A stretch of DNA of 64,000 nucleotides, from NCBI GenBank assembly GCA_026929865.2, contig CM049414.1, positions 620,001-684,000 on the forward strand. The letters run 5' to 3'. The notes under the pieces are model-generated. The model saw nothing but the letters and a program-made list of their open reading frames with translations, did no database searches and had not been told where the DNA came from. Each line of letters begins with the position of its first letter. Within the stretch, counting starts at the first letter, position 1. The stretch comes from Hyperoplus lanceolatus. Lineage: Eukaryota; Chordata; Actinopteri; Uranoscopiformes; Ammodytidae. Below, one piece after another: positions 33,621-44,978 of the stretch. Both the position numbers and the translations under genes were made by a program.

Positions 33621-34470
33621 CTAATAATCTTCTCATGTGCCATCTTAAAAAACGTTATGTTTCTACTAACCAGCCATGGGAAGATTTTCTGACCTTAAAA
33701 TCCCAACAGAAATCACTAATATCTAAGATTTATGACAAACTCATGGCTCTGGAAAACAATTCGGCTGTCAAAAGCAAAAGTGCTTGGGAGAGTGAACTTG
33801 GGATAAATCTGACAGATCAATGGTGGGATAAGGCTGTGCATAGTATACGTTCATCCTCTCCTTGTGCCAGGCTGCAGCTTATACAGTTTAAAGCGTTACA
33901 GTCCATTTCAGCAAATCTAGACTATCTGAAACTGAACAGATTCTGGAATGACTTTTTTTATAATCATGACAAAAGTTCTAGGAACCCAAATAAAAACAGA
34001 CCCCTTCATTGCAATATTTGGAACCCCATCTAAACAACCTCATATTACAGCCTTACAATCAGAAACATTAGCCTTCACTTCCCTTCTGTATTTTACTTAT
34101 GTGGAAATCCCCTAATCCCCCTTCAATTCCAATCTGGCTCAAAGATGTTATGTTCATTTTAAAATTAGAAAAAATTAAATTAACATTGAAAGGCTGCAAT
34201 AATAAATTCACCAAAAAATGGGATTCTTTTATAGCTTATTTTAACTCGTTATCAACCCTGGCCCAGGACTAAACCCCCCCCCCCCCAACTTTATTTAGTC
34301 GGTACTTTTTTTTTCATGTGTATTTGTACATATTTTGTATGAAAGCTTATTATGTTTTGTATGATGTATTTTGATTTTATTTAAACCCGGAGACACCTGT
34401 TCCCTGTATATGTGTTTTTGTTGTTCCAAAAAATGAAAAACACAATAAATAAATTAAACATAAAAAAAAA
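33621..34470 (+). pseudogene. Tx1/L1-type LINE, 3' end of ORF2 and tail
   Basis: The frame 33635-34033 contains WESELGINLTDQWWDKAVHSI and RLQLIQFKALQSISANL. These match in layout the C-terminal end of ORF2 seen better at 62400-62750 (WEQDLG ... FTDHMWDSVLDRI, then QFKVVHRIHISK). It is 5'-truncated, as is usual for reverse-transcribed LINEs, and ends in an A-rich tail (AATAAATAAATTAAACATAAAA). There is no functional product. Confidence 0.7.
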
Positions 34471-35699
34471 TGTTTATGAAAAACTCCAGGAGCTACAGTC
34501 CTGTGTGTCATAAGGAGCGTTGGATGTCAACAATATAACAGGGTACCTTTTAAGGGATTCAGTGTTTTAGTGTTATACTTCCAAATAGATGGGGGACATG
34601 GAAGAGACACATTAGGAAAAGAAAGTAGAGGCAGAAAAACCCTGACGTTTAGTTACAGGAACTTGATCCAAAATATTCTAAATCCTACATTTTCCCTAAT
34701 GCAACCGGCTTGTGTTCATTTGACATTACTTTCCTGGTAAATGCCAAGATCTTTTAAATTATACGCCCCCAGTTTGTAAGTTGTGCATCTTATTATAAAG
34801 TCAAATTATGACATCATTAGTGTTCTTTGTTCAGCCATGACACATCTCTACCAGAGCCATCTAGTAGTGTTAATGGCTATTTTCAAGTAATTGACTTCTG
34901 GTTCGTTATTGTTATTATTTTGTATTTTTTTTTTTCATAAAATTGAGTCACTTTCTCAAACAGGTTTCTGACCTCTCCAACCCAAACTTGTTTCTCTTTT
35001 CATGTGAAAGATATTTGTTGGGTCTTATGGTGTATTGTTTTGTACTTGAATGAATGTGTGCAAATCAATAAAATCAAAATCAATCAATAAAAGTAGTACT
35101 CTGCATGAGTCTTCAGTTGGTTAAATGCTTCTTTAAAATATAACCTGAGGACTTTACCTGTAAATGAACAGTTGTCATGAAATACATGTGCTATCAAAGC
35201 TGAAGACAACAAAACACAACACAGTCATCAAACCATTGATGTATAGTATCACAAAAAAGTTCCACAGGGTACCTTTAGGAAGCCAACAACCAAATAGCTC
35301 CTTTTTTGATAGGGTTTAGTGGTTTCGGCTCAATTAGGTGGGAAATGAATAATGATCACATATCACCACAGCATAACATATTTAAACATAAGTATACGTT
35401 GAGTGAGTGAAGCATTGTCATGGATCTTTGTGTAGAAATGCTGCCATCTACTGACTTGAATATCGAAGAGGACATACTTGAGTTGTGGTATTCTTTGTAT
35501 TCCATCTTTCTATAGTTCCTTGCTTCTTCCAAATGAAGTCTCCGTTCATTTGAATGACTTTGCTTTCAATTGTGATTCATTTTTCTACATATTTTGTAAT
35601 GTTACTTCCTTAAACAGGGACAATGTACAAAAAAAAACATTAATCTTGTTTAGAGCAAGGAGAGATGCATTGTACCAGGTTTAAGCAAACTGCTATTTT
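34471..35699. other. Intergenic DNA
   Basis: No gene seen. Near 35055-35095, AATCAATAAAATCAAAATCAATCAATAAAAG looks like the simple-repeat tail of an old retroelement. Confidence 0.35.
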
Positions 35700-36560
35700 C
35701 CACCTGTAGTCCCTGGGCAGGTAAGAACAATAAATACTACAAAACTAAACAAGACACAATAATATATAAACATAGGATAAAAAATTAAAAACTTTACGAA
35801 AATCATTATTGATTATTAGAACTGTTGGGAGACTGCTCCATTCTTGTATCCCTATAAAAGAGAAGGACGACTTTCCAAATGTGGATTGGCATTTTGGAAT
35901 TCTGAATTCTCCCCTAATTGTTGACCTGGTTGCATGTGCTGTAAATTCTGAGCCCAGTGTCACAAAGTTCCTTAGGGGAGGATATGCAGCAATGCGTATT
36001 ATTTTAAACTTGAATCGAACATTTGCATGCACAATGCGATTTTTGAAATGAAGGAGATTATCTTTATCCAGGATTTTGCAGTGGTGATATTGAAGTGTTT
36101 TTTTATCATGAGTTTTAAGAGCGTTTTTATATAATGATCCAATTGGTCTCAATGATCCAATTGGTCTCAAGGTTGTTTTACCTGCTTGAGACCAACTTGT
36201 CATGCGGTAGGAAAAATGGGAAAGAATCATAACATTCATATAGCTGTTTGACGACTCAACTGTAAGAGAGTTTCTTATCAATCGGTAGTTTGTTACCCAA
36301 CCTTTCTATATGCGTTTTGAAGTTTAGGGTTGGATCAAGAGTGATGCCTACGTACATAAATTCTTAATTTTTTTTCCTTCCCATTAACATAAATGTCAAG
36401 ACAATCTCTACATTTGCACCTATTTGAAAAGTACAATGTAACAGTCTTTCTAACATTAAGTGTAATTTTAGTCAAAAAGCCATTTAGCAGCATTTCCATT
36501 TTCTTGGTCAATTTAGTAGCAATTTATGATGCATTTCTTCCATGGGTGTGTACACTGTAC
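35700..36560 (-). pseudogene. Non-LTR retrotransposon fragment, reverse transcriptase C-terminus
   Basis: Read on the - strand, the frame 36281-35745 carries MTSWSQAGKTTLRPI ... KTLQYHHCKIL ... IQEWSSLP. This pattern is typical of the C-terminal end of fish LINE polymerases. Just upstream on that strand are decayed pieces equivalent to LGVTLDPTLNFK. An 18-bp tandem duplication near 36130-36170 (coding LRPIGS twice) is specific to this copy. The 3' end has a poly(A)-like tail near 35625-35635. Clade is uncertain (L2- or Rex-like). Confidence 0.6.
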
Positions 36561-36562
36561 AA

Positions 36563-37320
36563 CCAATGTTCCCTCTAAGCTGCGCGCATGCGCAATCGCG
36601 CACTGCTCACACAGCGCACAAGAAAATCTATGCAGCTCATAAAATAAAATTCAACATAAACTTATTAATTAATATCTAATATTAGATCTAATTAATTAGA
36701 CCAATAATATTATTTTCTGACCATTTTGCAATGTAACTCAGTGAGTGACAGGTGTGCAGCCAATGACACGATACGGTTCACTTACGCACTTACGCTACGC
36801 AGCCAATCATAGCATTGACAGTGCTTGCATATGTGCCCTGCCCATACGCGCTGTGCAAGTTAGCTAGTGCGGCGGAGTTAAGAGACGCAAATGCTAACCC
36901 CTTCTCATGGCGAAACGAACGGGCAGCGACACATCCACTCACCAAGCCATTGTAAAAAAGAAATGCGCATCTTTGCTACTGTAATAAGGCAGACGATGGG
37001 CTACAACCAAATTGTTACTGAAACAAGACATCCTCTAAGCTCCACTAAGAACATTGCTCTCTATGTGCTACTGGCTGTAAGCGCTGGGCGCAATATGTTC
37101 AAAATAAGGACAAAGAACCAGCATAGCTTTTTTTCATGTATTGGTGCTGCATTTGACAACAAGAAAGAGAAGTGTAGCGTGCAGTCAATGAGTAGGGAGG
37201 ATCAGCAGCCTGCTCTGTGCTCTCCTCTCAGGGCCCTGTCCTCCTCAGACTTCAACCTCTGCATCAGCTCTGGGGCCTTATTTATCAACGCTGCGTACGC
37301 ACATTAGAGGGCGTATGCCA
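36563..37320 (+). mobile_element. Fragment of a hAT-type DNA transposon
   Basis: The segment starts with AATGTTCCCTCTAAGCTGCGCGC, a terminus I recognise as that of a vertebrate hAT family. At 36909-36960 a frame MAKRTGSDTSTHQA resembles a transposase start, followed by decayed coding. The right part (GGGGCCTTATTTATCAACG near 37273) may be a different, Harbinger-like terminus. It is broken throughout. Confidence 0.45.
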
Positions 37321-37589
37321 CCCAGTATGCAAGAAGATGTGTGGTCCTCCACGTAAACTCTGACCCACGAATGTGTTTGTGTAAAATGAACAGAGCTGGC
37401 CCAAGGAATTTTTGTGTGTTTGATATTAACATCATATTAAGAAAATGTAAGTTATCATACATAAAAAGGAATACAAAGTTTTGGTCCGGAATCAGTTCAT
37501 CTGGGAGGTAATCTGAGGTTAACTGATCACGTCATGTTCACATCCATGCAGTGTGTATTGAGTTTATTTGGAACATTGGAACATTTGGA

Positions 37590-38018
37590 AATGGGGTGTG
37601 GTGATCACAGCTGGCTGCTGTGTGTGTTCCTCCTCCTCCTTCTGCCACTCCCACTCCCCCTGTCTGTCTCTGCTCACCCGGTCTGCATCATCAATTAACC
37701 CACCTACATCTACTCCTGGTTCCCCTGCAGCGAGATGGTACTTCGCACTCCCGTGGTAGTTATGCGTGCCTGGCTACAGTTTATTATCTTGTTGTTCTCT
37801 CGTTGCTCTCGTGTTTTTGTCCTCGTACTGTGTACTCGTACTCGTGTTTCCTCTGCCTGCAGTTTTCTGGACCACTACCTCCAGCCTGCCTACCTGCCCC
37901 CCCCCCCCGGCTTCCTCATCCACTACAAGCTTTCCCCACCTCATTTAATAAACCCTTTTTTTCATCAATCCTACTCTGCCTCTTGTCTGCTCTTGGGTCC
38001 AGTATCAAACCGTAACAT
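37590..38018 (+). repeat. LTR-like fragment
   Basis: Pyrimidine-rich, with AATAAACC at 37946, followed by TCTGCCTCTTGTCTGCTCTTGGGTCC and an end CGTAACA near 38018. This is the layout of the 3' part of many fish Ty3/gypsy LTRs. The start, a partner LTR and a target duplication were not found. Confidence 0.4.
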
Positions 38019-38029
38019 GGGGGTGCCCT

Positions 38030-38210
38030 CAGTTGCTCATGCACTGTGTATTGTCTATAGCCTATTTCAGCCTCGTCTGTGAAAAAAAAGATAGCTGGAC
38101 GAAATAGTTCTTCTGCTTTCTTCCTCTCACCGCATTTAAATGCTTTCATTATATTACAGAGAAATATGTCCTGTAAAAGAAAAAGAGCTCCAAGCCCAAC
38201 CCCTCACAGT
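38030..38210 (+). repeat. Dispersed repeat family C, copy 2
   Basis: Direct match to 30277-30442. It lies just downstream of the LTR-like fragment and about 100 bp from the cfap206 poly(A) signal. Confidence 0.55.
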
Positions 38211-38305
38211 TCGCAGGTGTCTTAGGAGTAAATGGATTAAATAATGTTCTCCTCACACAGCACAAGAGAAAAAAGAAGAAAAACCATGACATAATGATGT
38301 TTACC

Positions 38306-38311
38306 TTTATT
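38306..38311 (-). terminator. Polyadenylation signal of cfap206
   Basis: AATAAA on the - strand, 38 bases after the cfap206 stop codon. It would give a very short 3' UTR. Confidence 0.6.
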
Positions 38312-38348
38312 CTACACAACAAATGTTTTTTTTCCCTCGTCACCTTGA

Positions 38349-38570
38349 TTATTCATCCACAGATCTGGTGAGATTAGTTTTAACCACGCGTCCGTCTCTC
38401 TGTCCCCTCAGCCCAGCCAGGTAGACCAGAGGTCGGGGCACGTTGCTCTCTCCGTCTGTCTTGCTCTGACAGGCAGCCTCCTTAGGCAGCCAGGTCTGAG
38501 TGACGTTCTCCCGCCTCATGTGGCTCACATCAGTCTGCACTGAGTGTGTCACTTTGGTCAGAAGATCAGC
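38349..38570 (-). CDS. cfap206: cfap206, last coding exon
   Basis: C-terminus of cilia- and flagella-associated protein 206 (human C6orf165), an axonemal protein associated with radial spokes and needed for normal ciliary beating. The exon encodes KVTHSVQTDVSHMRREN and VPRPLVYLAGLRG, ending NLTRSVDE and TAA at 38349-38351. These match the human C-terminal pattern (VTHSVQTDLSHLRREN; LAGLRG; NLTRDVDE) nearly residue for residue. The acceptor is ATATTCTAG before GCTGATC. This and the six exons at 40310-56289 join in one open frame with matching phases at every junction, giving 409 residues. The N-terminal third (about 215 residues in human) was not found and probably lies beyond 64000. Confidence 0.93.
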   Translation of the reverse strand, partial: ADLLTKVTHSVQTDVSHMRRENVTQTWLPKEAACQSKTDGESNVPRPLVYLAGLRGQRDGRVVKTNLTRSVDE

Positions 38571-38761
38571 CTAGAATATTCAACCGCAATCTTAATTATG
38601 TACAATATTGCTCACCTGGATATTGCTCATAAATATAACAAATTTAGGTATATACACTGAGTTTTATTGTTTGTCCATTTTTTTATTTGACAATTATACA
38701 GTCTGTTGACTGACTATGTGTGCTACTAGATACATGAATTTCCCCAAGGGAATGAATAAAG

Positions 38762-38850
<89 letters not shown>
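38762..38850. repeat. (TATC)n microsatellite on a LINE tail
   Basis: About 22 perfect TATC units preceded by TTTCCCCAAGGGAATGAATAAAG, the typical 3' end of fish L2/CR1-type LINEs. The tetranucleotide run therefore probably grew from the LINE's own tail. Confidence 0.85.
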
Positions 38851-38851
<1 letters not shown>

Positions 38852-39129
38852 CAGTCCCCTCCAAAAGTATTGGAACAGTGAGGCCAATTCCTTTATTTTT
38901 GCTGTAGACTGGAAACATTTGGGTTTAACACCAAAATATGAATATGAGACAATAGATCAACATTTCAGCTTTCATTTCCAGGTATTTACATCTGTATCTG
39001 ATACACAACTGAGAAGATATCATTATTTTTCAAGGAACATCACATTTTTAGGAGAGCAAAAGTATTGGAACAGGTAGACTTAAAATAAATTAAAGTGAAT
39101 AAGACTTAATGTTTTGTTACAAATTCTTC

Positions 39130-39693
39130 CCTTGCAGTAACTGCATCAAACCTGTGACCCATTGACATCACAAAACTTTTGCATTCTTCTTTTGTGATGC
39201 TTTTCCAGGCTTTCACTGCAGCCTCTTTTCAGTTGTTTGTTTGTTTACTCTCTTCACTCTCCTCTTTAGCAGGTAAAATGCATTCTCTATAGAGTTTAAG
39301 TCTGGAGATTGACTTGGCCAGTCTGAAACCTTCCATTTCTTGCCCCTGATTAACTAATTTTTTTGTTTTTGCAGTTTTTTTGGATCATAATCTTGCTGCA
39401 TGATGAAAGATCTTCCAATCAGTTTGGTTGCATCTTTCTTTAAAATGGCAGAAAAAATCATTCTGTAAACTTCTGAGTTAATTTTGCTGTTCATCATGTG
39501 TTACATCATCAATGAAGATTAATGAGCCCATCCGAGAAGAAGCCATGCAAGCCCGAGCCATGACATTGCCTCCACCGTGTTTCACAGATGAGCTTGTATG
39601 TTTGGGATCATAAGCAGATCCTTTCTTTCTCCAAACTTTAGCCTTTCCATCACTTTGGTAAAGGTTCATCTTGACAACAACACAGTAACACAT
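39130..39693 (-). pseudogene. Tc1 transposase fragment, left arm
   Basis: Part of the catalytic core through to the C-terminal region of a Tc1-type transposase, read on the - strand and interrupted by stops. It mirrors the right-arm fragment. Confidence 0.75.
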
Positions 39694-40084
39694 GATGGCA
39701 GCAGCAAAATGAACTCAGAAGTCTACAGAAACATTTTGTTTTTAGAGAAAGGTGCAACCAAACTGATTGGAAGATCCTTCATCATGCAGCAAGATTATGA
39801 TCCAAAAAAACTGCAAAAACAACAAAGGAGTTCATCAGGGGCAAGAAGTGGAAGGTTTTAGACTGGCCAAGTCAATCTCCAGACTTAAACCCTATAGAGC
39901 ATGCATTTTACCTGCTAAAGAGGAGAGTGAAGAGAGTAACCCCCCAAAACAAACAGCAACTGAATGAGGCTGCAGTGAAAGCCTGGAAAAGCATCACAAA
40001 AGAAGAATGCAAAAGTTTTGTGATGTCAATAGGTTACAGGCTTGATGCTGTTATTGCAAGCAAAGGATTTGCGACAAAATATTA
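39694..40084 (+). pseudogene. Tc1 transposase fragment, right arm
   Basis: C-terminal part of the transposase on the + strand, including the region of the catalytic Glu (SPDLNPIEHAF) and the terminal IASKGFATKY. It is frameshifted near 39800-39850. Confidence 0.75.
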
Positions 40085-40309
40085 AGTCTTATTCACTTAA
40101 ATCTATTTGAAGTCTATCTGTTCCAATACTTTTGCTCACCTAAAAATGTGGTGTTCCTTTACAAATGATGCTTTCTTCACAGTTGTGTATCAGATACAGA
40201 TGTTAATACCTGGAAATTAAAGCTGAAATGTTGATCTATTGTCTCATATTCATATCTTGGTGTCAAACCCAAATGTTTCCAGTCTACAGCAAAAATAATT
40301 CTTGCTCAC

Positions 40310-40450
40310 CAGTTTGATAGCTTTTCTTCGCAGCTCCCACTCATTCCACTCGTATGACTTTTCAATGTTTGTCTCCAGTGGGTGGATGCTGGTCTGTGTG
40401 CCGCTGTCACACTTGGTGATGGGCACCAGTAAACTATCCGCTGGCTGCAT
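40310..40450 (-). CDS. cfap206: cfap206, penultimate coding exon
   Basis: Encodes MQPADSLLVPITKCDSGTQT and SYEWNEWELRRKAIKL, matching human PITKCESSTQT and SYEWNEWELRRKAIKL. The acceptor CTTTTGCAG is at 40451-40459 and the donor CTG|GTGAGC at 40309. It is 141 bp long, phase 0 at both ends. The fold-back Tc1 ends inside the intron only 12 bases below this donor. Confidence 0.93.
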
Positions 40451-40582
40451 CTGCAAAAGAACAAGGCAACAACTAAGTTTACATCACACTCCCTGTCAAA
40501 TCAAAAATAAGGAACTTTTTGGCTGTATAACTGAAGTATGCTCTTTGAGAATACTGAACATGAAAGAGGCGGCTGGGCTGAC

Positions 40583-40776
40583 CTCAGTGTTAGGACTGGT
40601 GCAGGTGAACTGTTGGTGGAGTTTGAGGAGTTGAATGAGTTCAGGGGCGTACTTGGCTTTCTCTGCCACCTCTGCTATGAAGTCGTCTGGACCAGAGGCA
40701 AATTTCAAGGCAGCTTCCTTGGAGCTAAAAACATAGAGCTTCTCCTTGTGTTTGAGGACTCCAATGTGTGGATTAC
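40583..40776 (-). CDS. cfap206: cfap206 internal exon
   Basis: Encodes NPHIGVLKHKEKLYVFSSKE and ELIQLLKLHQQF, matching human NPAIGILKYKEKYYTFNSKD and ELIQLLELHQQF. The acceptor is CTTTTTCAG and the donor GAG|GTCAGC. It is 194 bp; it starts in mid-codon, completing the Gly begun in the exon at 47644-47784, and ends in phase 0. Confidence 0.93.
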
Positions 40777-41484
40777 CTGAAAAAGATTCCAAACAACACG
40801 CATCATGTTGTATTCCTTTACACAAAATGTATGTTATTGAAAAAATGTATTTGAGGGAAAAAATAATATGGTTGTGTACAGTATATGGATACAAATGAGC
40901 AAATGTGTCCCATGCACATTATATACATATCCCAATTTCTACTATGTATTGTGCACGCAAACATCACAAAATTATACAATTCTGTCAAATATCAGGGATC
41001 TTAATTCTTTGAAAAAGGGTGGAGGTAGGACACTACTCAGCCCCATGGGAAAGCCTTGTAGACCAGGGAGCTCAAGGCAAAAGCATTTTTTTTCTTTAAT
41101 GGATTGATGGATGGATGGATCGATTGCACATTCAAGGTGTAGGGTTAGTGTGTCTCCAAACAAAAGGGCTAGGAGAAATCTCAGAAAAGGTTTTGTGAAA
41201 CTTCAGCAAAAAGATGGCGAACGAGAAGAAAGCCTAAGGCAGGTCGGTCTGCTTTGTGATAAATGAGCTACTTATGAAATAATACATGCTTACGTGTTGC
41301 GCTCATTAAGATTTTTCCTAACATATTTCTGTCATTCAAACAACCTCGGAATTCAAGTTTAAAACTTTAGGTATAAAAGCCAACTTTCAAAATGTGGGAT
41401 TTTAATGCGGCTGCTGATTACGTGGGGAACAATTTCAACCCTCTACCACTTGACAGTCTGTTTCGAGGGGCAAGTGATAGTATA
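40777..41484. other. cfap206 intron, unassigned part
   Basis: AT-rich with a short GATG-type simple repeat near 41100-41120. No element boundary could be fixed. Confidence 0.3.
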
Positions 41485-41550
41485 CATAGCTCCGGGAAAA
41501 ATTAGGAGACCAGTCTGGATTTTTCTTAAATTTTCATCTCTACATAACTT
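41485..41550. repeat. Tc1/mariner-type terminus, left
   Basis: Starts after TA with CATAGCTCCGGGAAAAATTA and continues GGAGACCAG. It is the inverted counterpart of 47377-47427 (GGTCTCTTAATTTTTTCCAG). These are ends of one common fish Tc1 family; whether they belong to one insertion is unknown. Confidence 0.5.
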
Positions 41551-42188
41551 ATTGAAAATACTCTTCAGGACAAAAAAATTATTGGAATTTGGTAGATCTG
41601 TTGTCAGAAGTTTATATTATAAAACCAAAATGTTCATTTTACTCAAACATATGCCTATGCTTCCTGCTTTACTACTGTGCAGACGCTCTTCAGCTTGCTC
41701 TCTCCTCTACTTGCACATTTTGCTTACATTCTTATTTTTCCTCGATAATACATTTTGCAGCAGCTCCTGGATACATACAAATAAATGGGACTGTAATTAC
41801 TTTTATTTTTATAGATACTACAGGCATTTTTGTACATTTGTACGACCTTCTCAATAGAACGGAGGAGGCCTAACAGGACAAGCCTGTGCTGACTGGAAGC
41901 TAGTCTAAAGCTAATTAGCAGCAAGATGCCTCCCTTATCAAACGAGGAGTATCAAATACTCCTACAGAGGATTACAGCACTGGAAACAAAAATTAATCGA
42001 TTAGAAGTGAACTTGGAAGTGAACTATGTGGGAACGACACCACCCTACCAGTGACTTTAAACAGTGGATAAGATCAAGCTAACACACAGCTAACTAGCAC
42101 CGACAAGGCTACGAGGAAACAGAAGGACATTGTCCAGGTTAGTGATAATAACCCTCCCTGGAGTTGTCTTGGTGCAAAGCCAAAGAGA

Positions 42189-43400
42189 TTGGAAAAGGGA
42201 GGATGGATAACTGGCAGGGCCGGTTGCCATGAGATGACTGATCTGGACAGCTGGCCTGCGTTATCACCCAGGCACTGTGCCTCCTCAACCCCCACGCCCC
42301 GGAGGCCGCAGCCATGGATGGCTGCAAAAGGGAGAGGTAACAACAACAAACTTCCACAGCAAACAAGTGTGCAAGTGTCGAACCGGTTTATTCCACTGAG
42401 GCAAGTCCCTGGATTTTCCTCTGATGACCAAGATAACATAGCGCCTTCACACAACAAGGTAAGGCCCGAAAGCCAAGAGCCACAGAGAGAGCTAACAACC
42501 GGGCTAGCCAAGCTAACAACCGGGCCTGAAAATCTGATTGTTGGAGACTTTTCTGTTAGAGATATGAAAAGCATCTGTGATATGGATACCAAAGTACTCT
42601 GCTTTCCCAATGATATGCTGTCCGACTTAGAAAACAGAATCCTGGACATTGCACCTGCACACACAACTGTAAAGAACATCATTCTGCACATCGGGTCAAA
42701 TGAGGTTGTAAAACAAGAGTCTGAAATGTTGAAACAGGACTTTAAAGATCTCTTGAACACGGTCAGCTCACTGAAAGCTGAGGTGTTTATCAGTGGTCCT
42801 CTGCCACCAATCAGATTAGGACCTGAGAGATTCACTAGACTGCTGGCACTGAACACGTGACTTTCAAATGCGTGCCCTGACCACTCAGTGCATTTTAATG
42901 ACAATTTTAACACTTTCTGGAACCGCAGGCAGTTTTTTTTTAAGACAGATGGACTCTGCCTAAATAAGACAGGATTAAAAGTATTCATATCAAATGTGTT
43001 CTACGTCCTGCGTCACCCATCTGTTCGTGCTAAGGACAACATACGGGAGAAAGACAAAACACAGCATTGCAGCAGCGCCAAAGGACAACTGCTGGCCCCA
43101 GATGACAGCTCAGACCTTGAGAGATATCAGGGCAGAGAGGAGGGGGCTCCACCCATCCCCGTCTCCCCTGGACCCCCTATCTCTCCTCCAATCACCCTTT
43201 CTCCATCCTCTCCTGGCCTGGGATTCATGGAAGTCGTATGTACCCCCCGCCCTCAACGTCCCCCGCAAGTCCTCAATGTTAGCCACAGTGCCCGGGTCTC
43301 CACCCCTCCACACAGACCCCCTCCTCTCCCAACGCAACGTCATCATCGGCCTCCCAACCCTGATGAGCCTGCTTGTTTACGGAATAAAAGCACCTGTTGA
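42189..43400 (+). pseudogene. LINE ORF1 relic with esterase-like domain
   Basis: Open frame of about 400 codons with a single in-frame TGA at 42858-42860, at a place where a Trp codon would continue the protein. It contains an SGNH-esterase-like block: IVGDFSVRDM, then NIILHIGSNEVVKQ (the G-S-N motif), VFISGPLPPI, and after the stop FKTDGLCLNKTGLKVF. A Pro/Ser-rich tail follows (43140-43400). Esterase domains of this kind occur in ORF1 of CR1/L2-clade LINEs. No reverse transcriptase follows. A short coiled-coil-like segment upstream (41930-42020, EEYQILLQRITALETKINRL) may belong to the same ORF1. It lies within a cfap206 intron. Confidence 0.6.
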
Positions 43401-44104
43401 TACGAACCCGGGCCGCGGCTACACAGATACCGCCTTTGACTCACAGGATAAGCCGGGGCCCTGTTTCTCAAAGTTTATCTCAAGAAACAGGAAACTCCTC
43501 TCAAGAAACAAAACAATGTTAAATCCTGCACATTTAAAATCCATTTCTCTACAGCCACAGTCTGCAGAAACAAATCGGGCTGACAATGCTTTAAAGCCAC
43601 TACGAGTAACATTTAAATATCTTTAAACAGCCTCATGTTTCCTCTGATCATAAATGACCTTTAACAGCAAACGAGACCATCAGTGCAAAGAACAACGTTT
43701 TTATATAGTCGCACACCCAGTCCGATTTTCGGTTTGCGCATGCAGGCTTTATGGTTCGTATTGGTCGCAGATTTCAGTGTAGCGCAGCAACGCGATTTGA
43801 GAAGTCTATCCCTCCAGGTGAGGGAAGGGGAGCGGGAGCCTTTGTTTGAGACAGTTATTTGTCGTCATAATGACTGATAACGGGGCTGAACCATCAAAGA
43901 AAAAAAATAAAATGCAATGAAGAAAAGGTTGATTGAAAAAGTCAATCAACATGTACACAATTTCACAGGAGCAAACTAGACTGCAGTGTTTACTCCTAAA
44001 TGAATGAGCGGTAGCCTACTAAAACAAAGTTTACTTTGCTTTACCATCATCAGATGACCATTATTCATCTGAAATAGTAATGATTTACAACAACATAAAC
44101 TAGG
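43401..44104. other. cfap206 intron, unassigned part
   Basis: Follows the LINE ORF1 relic. Frames here are short, and I see no element boundary. Confidence 0.3.
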
Positions 44105-44640
44105 GCTGGGCAATAATTCGATTACGACCAGTAATCGCGATAAAACTCCCGCCGATTACGTCAATATGCATTTGACATAAGTCCTCGATATGAAAATAAA
44201 AAAATAAAAAATAAAAAAATAACATGACTGATATGGATTTACCTAACAGCCAATCACAAAGCAGAAATAAACTCAACAACCAGTCAGATTGCAGTTTTTG
44301 CATTTCCTGTCTAATTACACACCCATTTCCTGGTGCGACGTGCATGTTTGAGCTTCCAGCGGTAAGGAAAGAGGAGAGCCTTGTGTGATCACCTCGGCAA
44401 GAGTGAAGAGTCTTGTGTTTAGCGAAAAATGTCGGCGCAGCACTCTGTTGTATAGTGCTTTTCCTCTTATCAGTGGGCTGCACTGTCTCGCTGCTACGAT
44501 GACACCATAGTCACGTAGCTGCCGCAGCCAGTGCTGTTCGCTCACTGTCTCTGTCGACTCGCCCCGAGCCGTCTCTGTGCATTTACCGGCTTTATACGCT
44601 CACAGCACATGCAAGACAAGTTTTAACCGCCGCTTTCCAT
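44105..44640 (-). repeat. hAT-like repeat, related to the 28676-29220 element
   Basis: Begins with AGGGCTGGGCAATAATTCGAT, a hAT-type terminus common in fish. Bases 44370-44590 are the reverse complement of 28780-29000 (GGCAAGAGTGAAGAGTC, TGTCGGCGCAGCACTCTG). Two families may therefore be nested here. Confidence 0.55.
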
Positions 44641-44794
44641 GTTCGGCAGCCATCACATTTAACTGAACTGGATCGCTTTAGTATGTAAGAATGTTCAAAA
44701 TACCTACATCCAGGATCCAGACACTCATCACAGGCTACCGGAGGCGTCTAGAGGCTGTTATTTTTGCAAAAGGAGGCTCAACTAAGTACTGATG

Positions 44795-44978
44795 TCATTT
44801 TTCTTTTGGGGTGCCCAAATTTATACACCAGTCAAATTTTGGTATGATGCCTAATGCATATTGCACATATAAGGTATGTCATATATGAAAAGGAATTTGC
44901 TTCTTTGAAATCCCAGCTAATGATGAACAAAAATCCCCAAAATTAGAAGGGGGTCCCAAACTTTTTCATGTGACTGTA
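44795..44978. repeat. Tc1/mariner-type terminus
   Basis: Ends GGGGGTCCCAAACTTTTTCATGTGACTGTAT. In reverse complement, ACAGTCACATGAAAAAGTTTGGG is a known type of Tc1/mariner end in fish. The partner end is missing. Confidence 0.5.

Larger units (their letters stand above)
38852..40298. mobile_element. Fold-back Tc1-like element, inverted transposase halves
   Basis: The left end CAGTCCCCTCCAAAAGTATTGG follows a TA of the TATC repeat. The right arm is its inverted counterpart but stops about 45 bp short of the expected terminus, at GCAAAAATAA. Both arms contain the 3' half of the same transposase in opposite directions. The - strand copy lies at 39693 down to about 39130 (WRKKGSAYDPKH, SSVKHGGGNVMARA). 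The + strand copy lies at 39694-40084 (SPDLNPIEHAF then IASKGFATKY and TAA). The result is a palindrome of about 1.4 kb. It lies in a cfap206 intron, its truncated end 12 bases from the exon at 40310. Confidence 0.85.

Noticed and set aside
37620-38015. 131-codon Pro/Ser/Cys-rich frame
   Set aside because: Low complexity, with overlapping frames, and better explained as the pyrimidine-rich LTR-like fragment.
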